The notes below the pieces were generated by a model. The model was not told the DNA's origin. It did no database searches and was given only the letters and a program-made list of their open reading frames with translations. A DNA stretch of 64,000 nucleotides from Atopsyche davidsoni. Its lineage: Eukaryota; Arthropoda; Insecta; Trichoptera; Hydrobiosidae. The stretch spans positions 4,358,501 to 4,422,500 of the forward strand of contig JAILWY010000005.1 of the NCBI GenBank assembly GCA_022113835.1, written 5' to 3'. Each line of letters opens with the position of its first letter. The first letter of the stretch is position 1. The position numbers and the translations under genes are program-made. Positions 55,802 through 64,000 of this stretch are shown piece after piece.

Positions 55802-58800
55802 GAAAGTATTGAACTTTAATGCAGCGAAAATCTAGTCGAATTCGATCGTAATTAAGTAACATCCTTTAAGTAACCGGTAAATTGTTTTTTTTACAAATCA
55901 CATATATGGTAACGCGGCCATAATCTGAAATAATCTACACAGAATGGTACAAAAATTAATACTTGTCGTGCCAGTCTTGCAGATTTCTGTTCGCACACTT
56001 TCGATCGACAAAAAAATAGCTGCAGGGTCTGTCTGGGTAAGACAGATTGGGTGATTTTTTGAAGTTTGAAGAGATCAAAAGATTCATTCAAAACGCAATG
56101 ACATTAAAATATTAATATATATATATCAAAACAAAAGTTTTTCAGAACAATGTCATTTGATGATCAATTATTGCAGTCTAAATGGATAAGCTGGGTTCAT
56201 ATACGCTAAACCTTTGGTGCTATCAATATATTCGTAATAAGCGCATCATGTTACGTTTGATACTTTCCACCTGTAACCTTGTTTCCATACTTTGATACAA
56301 TATACCTGTAACCTTGAATACTTCATACATATAATGGTTACACTTACTTAAAGCTTCCAATAACTTGTCAATACATTTCAAAGGCTGCAGCGGCTGCTCT
56401 TGTGCTGTGCCTTCCTCCCGTTCTGAATTACAGACGAACGGTCTGAAAAAAAAAAAAAAAATAAAACCAACCCAACTCCTCTAAAGCGAGGCTCTGTTGC
56501 TCGTTTTTGCAGAGCGCTCCAGTTTTTTTTTTCTGTGCCTTAATTTCGCATCAAAGCGCAGACCTCAATTATATTTTACATATTAATCATTATTAGTGAT
56601 GTACATAATCGAGTGACTTTGATTCGCTCAATTGATAAAATAATCGATCGATTGATCTATGTTTTATTAGGTGTGTTTATTCGAATGCATCGTGAATACA
56701 ATAGGAAAACTTTGTATTATATTTTTTTTATCAAGTGACTTTTATAATTTACTATTGCTCACATTTACTGTGTGCCCATTATTTTCGTCAAAAACTAAAA
56801 AAATATTTTATTATAAACTTTTAATTGTTTATTTTAGAATAATGGTCCAAAGACCGATTACGTTATATTTTACATTATTCTCTCTATTTTGTATGTGAAG
56901 CTTGTATGTAGAATTCTTATCTAATTTTATAATATTTTTTTCTTTTGCGATATTTTGTCGTTAAGGGCTGGGACTTACTGATATATTTATGACGTGTACT
57001 ATTTGGTAGTAACTTAAATTCTGTAATCTCTCATAGACGAATCACAAGCGAATGGACTGATTGTATCGGGTCATTGAAACCCAAATTGATTACTATAATG
57101 GCAGCCCAAGTCATCATTCAACAATCATTCGGTCCGATTGATGAATGATCTAAAATATACACGGCGCTTTAACATTCGCCTTCTCATTTGTTCTTTTTTT
57201 ATTTATAATACTTTTTGGGTTGCAACTTCGTTCGCAATATTTTAGCGAAATAATAAATTTAATGAGAGCTTTGATTTTTTTTTGAAAAGGAGACCTGTTT
57301 CCCCATCCATATGAAGAACAATATATGGCAAATAGTATTATTATAAAAGATAAATAGTTTACTTATCAAAAACGGTTTTATTTTGAAGGTACTTCTACGC
57401 TAATAGGAGAAACTATTGTTTATTAGAATTGTAAGTAAGAATCGACGTTAGTCGCTGTGCAGGGATAACTCAGAGACAAGATTAATGATACAGACGTTTT
57501 CACGATGTTCAGTCTGATAAGAAAAGGAGCTACGCATTCGATACCATGCCCCAAAGTTCAGGGTTAAAGGAATTGAATAAATGTTGACGACTTGCAAGTT
57601 GACAGTGATTCCGAAACCATCAATGCGTTATGTAAATGTGATCGCGAAGTAATCCTCGAGCTTCCTTTTTGAGATAATACCATGAGTTTTGAAACACAGC
57701 TGAACATTGGATGTTTCACGTTGTAGCAATCAAATTGTATATTCAACTCGCATGGTCGACTCTTCCAACTTAATTCCTGTAATAGATATGTCTAGCGTCC
57801 TTCTTTATTATTGACATTATCTCCTCAGTACTGGATGAATTTTGCTTATTTTATCAATCTATATTTTGTATTAAACACAAAATATATATGCACAAAAATA
57901 TTGTGCCATAAAAAAGCAATAAGTTGGAATAAAAAACAGCCGTCTAGACGGTAATCGATTTTCGTGAATCTAATCCAACTTTTTTTCGATTAAGAAAATC
58001 GAATTTTAAGATGTACTATAATACTTGATCTAGTATAACACGATTCATCACCAAATATAATATTGGTTTAACTTTTTTATTATAAGTTTGATTATGTTTA
58101 ACCCACTGCACGACCATGAAAACTTAACTAACCGTTTGTGGCCGTAATGACTGTTTGAATTGAACTTTATTTTCGCTTTGGCGAATTGGGATAGAGCTTT
58201 GTGCAAACTTAACATTATTTAATTAAATATTCCAGCAAGTAAGTTCATAGTGCAAAATGGGTTATGAAATATTTTTAGAAATTTTCTTGTTATATCTGTA
58301 ACGAATTTTCTCATTTTATTTATCGCATACTTTTTTGTAAAGCGTAACCAATTTCTTCGAACATTAATAATGGCTCTTATCACCTCTGTGCAAGGTGAAT
58401 GCAAACATACACGTATTGATTTTCCGTCCCGTATTTACGATATGTGTATTGTGGAAAATGTGAATTTTCATCCTGGTTTTCTGATCAACATGAGAATGGT
58501 GAACGAACAGCGACCCACAATATGGTTATAGTTTGGATTTGAATCCTTACCTTTTTATTTTACAGGTGTCGCGTGCCAGAGTGCGATGGCGAGGTGGCGG
58601 AACCCCTCCTGGAGACGGAGTGGCTGTCCTCCGCCATGCCCTCCAGCAAGGACCCCCGGCGCTGCAGCAGGTACGAGTCGCTGATCCTCAACACCACCGG
58701 CCTCCAGCCTGAAGACACCTGCAGGCCGGAGAGCTTCGACAACACCAGCGTCGTACCCTGCAAGGAGTTCATCTTCAACAACGGCGACACCATCGTCAAG

Positions 58801-61800
58801 GAGGTAGCTTAGCTTTACGTTCATTCCACAACAGACAACTTACAGTTTTTATCTCATTGGTAAAAAAAAAATTAATTGGTTCACCCAAATTCGAACTCAG
58901 GGCGACTCATAACAACACGAGGTATCCATTGAAATATATATTTTTTTTTAATAATGTTATCCGCAGGCAAGGCTCGTGAGATTCTCTAGTTATGGCGTCA
59001 CCCATTCGAGGAAGGCAGCTCAGCTCAGGCTGTGCTAATTAGAAGCTACTCCAAAAGTATTTCCATATGACTCATCTTCATTTGTATGATTAAATCAAGT
59101 TTTTTAAACATTAAATATATTGAATACGCATTTTCCTGAGCAGTTATTTTACAAAACCTAATAAAGAAACGTACGCAACATTGTTACTTTTTTTTGTTTT
59201 GAATTGGATGAAGTCCCTTGTGAGTGGCATAGCGTCGCTTAAAAAAAAAATTACGGTGTGTTTTTTATTCATATGTTTAAATGTATTCAAAATACATAGA
59301 GGTGTCCAAACCTTTCGGGTATTCGGAACGACCATGCTGGAGAAACGCTCCGGTCGACGGTTTATTGTCATGCAGAAGGCGTCCAGGGCGAGATAGTAGT
59401 CGCCTGTACGCGATCTGACTGTCACTTCCGCAGATTGTAGATTTGATTGTAGATTAAACCAAGAATTTCAATACTGTTATAATTTTCGTGGTGGCACCCA
59501 CGCCCGCGCCGGCGTATACTCTGTTCAAAGAATATAAACAAACTGTAATATATTAATGGATTTCGGATATTGATGAAGAATCCATCGGGTATATAATAGC
59601 GTCCGCGGACGCATGTCTGTCTTAAAGAACAGATGCAGAATTATTTACTAAAAAACTTGATTTATGGTGAATATGGTTCCATGTTATGCAACGACGGACT
59701 AGACTGCTGATGTTAAATACTTTTTCTATTTGAAATTTAGGGGACAGTTCTTCAAATCGATTTTTCATATAAAAAACATTAATTTATTATATTTAAAAAC
59801 GAATAAAATTTATTATTATTGTTTTAACTATCGATAGCTATAAAATTTTGAAAGTAATTTTTTAAATACTTTTACTCACTTTTGTTTTTTTTTTTATGCA
59901 TTTTTTAAGAAGATTATTTCTGTGGGTTCCGATCACTAAAATTGACTAAAAAATATTTGTATTTAATAATTTTTTTAATTTAATTAAAAGGATAAATCTG
60001 AGAGTGTAATTTCATTCATAAATATAGAGTAAATTTGCATGTGCTTGGCGCTGGCTTACATCCTGTTACCAACAAACGAGTTAAAATTATATTCAAATGT
60101 CGGCACAATGTTTCACAACAACTCGTTTCTTAGAAAAGTGAATTCAATTACATTTATCGTTTCGTTTTATTTAAATTATCAGCTTATATTGTCTTAAATT
60201 ATTAGCAAAACGATGTCACAAATTGAGATATGTAAGGCAATATTAAGATTTATAGTAAGTAGTTAGAAAAAACTACATAATTTATATCCGAATAAATTAT
60301 GTTGCTCTTATCGCAAATGAAAAGCTATGCTATAAAATCAATATTCTCCCAATACACAAGCAAATAAAACTATTTATTGTGTTTGTTTTTATTCTTGTAT
60401 TTTTCACCTTTAATAAATAAATTAACAAAATATTTTTAAGTGATTTTTTTTTTTTTTTTTGATTTAACGTTTGTTTTATAATATCATGTTTGATAATGTA
60501 AGAAAAAACCTCAGAAAAACAAATAAAAATTACATAGCTACATCAAAAAATTTTATTGGTTTGTTATTTTTATCAAAAATTATAAAATAGTTATTATAAT
60601 TATACAAATTAATTCAAACTCAAATTATGTACAAATATACAGTGGGAGTAATAATTATATTTAGCGGGCACTTCTGTGAAAACCACAATGAACAAATCAG
60701 TTAATTTATATTTTTATTCTAGCTGTACCATTGTGACCACTAAAATTTGTCACTACTAATAGCGTATTATTTTATTAAACTTGTTGTTTATTAATAACAT
60801 TTTATAAGAGAATATAGAATTTATTTCTGATTCGTATGAACATACTCCAAAACATCTGATTAAATTTTGTCACTTTGCATGAATTAACATGAAACAGGAT
60901 AGGGAAAACGGTTCGCGTTTACAAAATGTCGTATTTTTTATGGTAAATATGCCAATGAACCCAAATAACTTCTCAATGTTTATTTAGTAAGATTTGTAGA
61001 TTGGATTTGCGCCAGATTAAATCTAGTCAATAATTAGACCGTGAACATGCATTCAACTTCGATTGTAAACAATAAAAAACCTCAGCTCTGTTGATGAAAG
61101 CGTTAAATAACCACGATCTACATCATAGAGTGAGTATAAATATTGAGCTTGCCATAGTACAAATCATTATTTCTACAAATTGTTACAAAAACCACTTCGC
61201 GAGCATCGAAAAGAGAAAGATGTTGTACAAAATTAACTTTTTCCAATAAGCGATTTTTTAAAAATATTTATTTAAAAAATATATTACAGTAAATCACTAT
61301 TGAAAGCTACAGGTAAATCTAAGCTCTCCGCTATTGTCTGTTATGTGATTTGTGGACTGCGCACAAATGTATAACCGATTTTACGAACCCAAAAAATGGC
61401 AGTTCTAAATACCAAATAACAGGACAATCTACCAATTCTTATAATTTAAAAAGTAAATGATATATAAATGTTGCTTACACTTAAATAGAGACATTTCCTG
61501 TTGTTTCTACGATCCATTTGTTTCTATGTTTTGTTAATTATAATAACCCGGTTTTTTTTTCTAATTCCAGTTGGAAATCCAATGCGAGGGATGGAAAAGA
61601 ACCCTCGTAGGAACAGTCCACAGCATCGGCCTCCTGATAGCGCTGCCGATTGCCGGATATGTCTCCGACAAATATGGAAGGAGACTGGCTCTCGTGTCAT
61701 CAGCATTCCTCGCTGGAGTATTCGGGCTGGCCAAGTCATTTGCTAACGACTACACCACGTTCCTCATCCTAGAAGTTGTGGAACCTACGTTAGGGTCTGG

Positions 61801-64000
61801 GGTGTACAGCTCTGGATTTATTTTGGGTGGGTATGTTTATTCCATTTCTTCTCCACGTGACACCATATAAGACTTGCCAAGGTATCACTTATATATTTTT
61901 TTGTATTTGATCTTGAGAATTGGGTCCACGGGGGATGATGATTTATGAATGACGTTGGGACATGTGTCATGCTGAAATAACAATATCATATACGCTTAAC
62001 AGCCAGTGCTCACTGCTGCTAATCAATCAATCAATCAAAATAAAAGTTTTTAATATTTAATTTATTTGACAGAAATTTTATGTTCATAGTTTGTCAATAC
62101 ATTTTAACTTTTATTTGAATATTTGATAAAACAATTTCGTTGTTTGAAAGATCTTATTCTGGATAATTTTAATTTACTTATGTCTTAAAAAATTATTATC
62201 TTGATAAGTTTTAAATTTGGTATGTTTTTCTCATCACTATTTTTTTTGCAGGAATGGAGCTTGTGGGTCCTAAACGTCGAGTCCTCGGCGGCACAATACT
62301 CTGTATGTGCTATTCCGTCGGGGCTATCTTCCTGGGATTGCTTGCTTGGCTGCTGCCTAATTGGAGAACTCTTCTCAGGGTCATCTACACCCCCTCCCTC
62401 TTTTTCATAACATACTTCTGGATCATCCACGAGAGTGTTAGGTGGCTGATTAGCAAAGGCCACTATGAAAAGGCAGTGACCATCCTGAAACGTGCAGCCA
62501 AGGTCAACGGAGTTGTACTCACTGACAAATCAATGGAAAGTCTATACTCTAATGCTGAAAACCAAAGGGCAGAAGCCGAGACCGAAGAGCTGAATCCAAA
62601 GACTGAAGAAGAAGAGATCGTTCAAGCGGAAAGATCTCTTTTTAGCCAAATTATTCACTCTCCGATCATTCTGATGAGGGTTTTTGTCTGCTCTTTCTGG
62701 TGGATCACCTGCACTTTTGTCTACTATGGACTGTCCATTAATGCAGTGTCGCTGGCAGGCAACATTTACTTGAATTATATTTTTGTGAGCTTGGTTGAGT
62801 TGCCAGCATATATGACTGGATACTTCTTCCTCGATAGAATAGGAAGGAAATTCACTTTGTGTGGAGCATTCTTCCTGAGCGGCACTGCTTGTATCGTCTT
62901 TCCATTCCTCCCAAAAGGTACAATTGAATTCCTTTTATTCATTTTCTTTAATTTTATTTATTTCTTTTTACATAATTTTGTCAGCTCTGATACAACAGAT
63001 CACACAGAAAAAACAAGGAATTAACTAAATCAAATTGGATAAGTTACAAGCTTATTTAGCAGTGTAAAACAACCTATAATCATAACAAATTTGAGCAACC
63101 TTGATTGAGCTAGGAAATTTTAAATTTTACCTTTCGAAAGTTTCTTCAGATTAACTCATATGAAGATTATTGAATGTTTTTAAACTATCAACATTACAGA
63201 ATATAAATAACAGTGTTATTTCCATTATGAAAGTGTTTGTTTACATCATGTTTTCTGCACTTTATATTTAAAACATATAAGTAATCATTTAGGATATTTA
63301 AGATAGAATATTTTTATGTCGGATGTTTACCTAGATTTATAATTCTTTTTAATTTCAGAAATCAAATGGTTGTCTCTTTTGATATACTTGTTCGGAAAGT
63401 TCTTTATTACAATGGCTTTTGGTTCCTGCTACATTTATACCTCAGAGCTGTTCCCGACGCCTCTGCGACACTCGCTTTTGGGAACCTGCTCTATGATTGG
63501 GCGCATTGGGTCTATTGTAGCTCCACAGACGCCTTTATTGGTATGCATACTATTTGTGATAAAACGAAAATAATTAAAAAATGACATTCTTGGAAGTCCA
63601 TGAGCGTCTACTTGTCTTGACTTCTGGTCAATTGTTATAAATATGATCAGAAGTTTTTGAACTGTTTGATTTATTATTTAAATTTCTAAAGGCATTTATT
63701 ATGATAATAACTCAGGTGTTGAAATATTAAATAAATTTATTACCATAACAAAGCGATAATAACAATAATCCAACAAACTGCTATAAAATTGAATGTGATT
63801 CTTCACAGTTTTATACATTATTTATAGTGTTTACAGTTTCATCTTCATGGTTTTTTTATGTATCTATTTTAGGCTGAATACATGATGTCTCTGCCTTCTC
63901 TCATGTTCGGAGGATGTTCCTACATATCAGCCCTCCTCATGCTGACTTCTCCGGAGACTCTCAACACCAAACTTCCCGACACAATTGAGGATGCTGAAAA
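55632..64000 (+). CDS. Organic cation transporter-like MFS protein (SLC22 family), partial at 3' end
   Basis: Exons: first exon 1b 55632-55801 (or 1a at 50742), then 58566-58803, 61571-61826, 62252-62917, 63359-63540 and 63873->64000. The frame stays open across all joins, giving ~547 aa to the window edge, close to the family length of 540-560. Exon 2 encodes the large extracellular loop with six Cys (CRVPEC, RRCSRY, EDTC, VPCKEF) and N-x-T/S sites (NTTG, NTSV). Exon 3 has the MFS signature GYVSDKYGRR at about residues 165-174. Exon 4 has HESVRWLISKGHYEKA, an acidic cytosolic loop (TEEEEIVQ) and FLDRIGRKFTL. Exon 5 has YIYTSELFPTPLRHS. Exon 6 has the SLC22 end motif PETLNTKLPDTIEDAE. It is a twelve-helix plasma-membrane solute carrier; the substrate cannot be read from sequence. 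The exon 3 donor is a weak GTGGGT. Exon 1b has a GA donor. Confidence 0.9.
55802..58565 (+). other. Transporter intron 1 (after exon 1b)
   Basis: AT-rich, with an A-tract at 56445-56463. The acceptor TTTTACAG ends at 58565. No element with ends was recognised. Confidence 0.6.
58804..61570 (+). other. Transporter intron 2
   Basis: A tRNA-like B box on the minus strand (GAGTTCGAATTTGGGTGAAC reversed, 58880-58905) suggests a SINE fragment. A minus-strand open frame at 59144-59425 contains VRSRTGDYYLALDAFCM, which looks protein-like but which I cannot assign. The rest is AT-rich without features. Confidence 0.55.

Noticed and set aside
61501..61746. 81-codon frame overlapping transporter exon 3
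   Set aside because: A wrong-frame shadow; the true frame carries the MFS signature and joins exons 2 and 4.
61827..61833. Alternative exon 3 donor GTATGT a few bases downstream of the GTGGGT donor
   Set aside because: It looks stronger but would shift the frame of exon 4; the GTGGGT donor preserves the MFS reading frame.

Overview
The window looks like nuclear DNA of a moth or butterfly. It is very AT-rich, with short GC-rich exons bounded by GT...AG introns. It is dense in mariner, piggyBac-like, hAT-like, Helitron and tRNA-derived SINE sequence. Its main genes are a tandem array of takeout/juvenile-hormone-binding-protein (JHBP, PF06585) type genes, an arrangement typical of Lepidoptera. 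There is no bacterial, organellar or viral gene organisation. The order is inferred from style, not from a database match.

Region 1-23,000 holds three tandem copies of one JHBP/takeout gene, all on +. Copy A shows only its last exon (161-312). Copy B (6040-14333) and copy C (19103-22468) are complete five-exon genes, each encoding 247 aa. They share exon sizes of 70, 238, 131, 153 and 152 nt, promoter-proximal DNA and long intron stretches. Mobile elements tell the copies apart. A mariner sits downstream of A and B but not C. A second mariner sits in intron 3 of B only. A piggyBac-like MITE sits in intron 2 of C only. In the last two cases the paralogue shows the uninterrupted target. A Helitron remnant and a paired inverted SINE precede both B and C.

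Region 23,000-30,300 is gene-free and carries MITEs, SINEs, a perfect 16-bp palindrome and a hAT-type element with an exact 8-bp target duplication. Three further, more diverged JHBP/takeout genes follow on +: D (30326-33946, 250 aa), E (38521-40506, 248 aa) and F (43732-45451, 247 aa). All have five exons with identical phases and an invariant 131-nt third exon. D alone has extra cysteines placed like the second disulphide of classical haemolymph JHBP. E has a 10-bp minisatellite about 40 bp before its start codon.

Region 49,250-50,400 is a nested insertion. It contains an inverted, frameshifted copy of exon 2 of the B/C type joined to the same piggyBac-like MITE as in C intron 2. Region 50,500-64,000 holds an SLC22/organic-cation-transporter-like MFS gene on +. 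It has two homologous 170-nt first exons (50742 and 55632) and shared exons 2-6, running off the window at residue ~547. First exon 1b lacks a GT donor and has GA instead.

The JHBP/takeout proteins are expected to be secreted carriers of small hydrophobic ligands, and the transporter a plasma-membrane solute carrier. Nothing in the sequence ties the two functions together. I found no CRISPR array, rRNA or convincing functional tRNA, and no wholly novel system. The most unusual signals are the mosaic gene duplicates, the orphan inverted exon with its MITE, and the GA donor.
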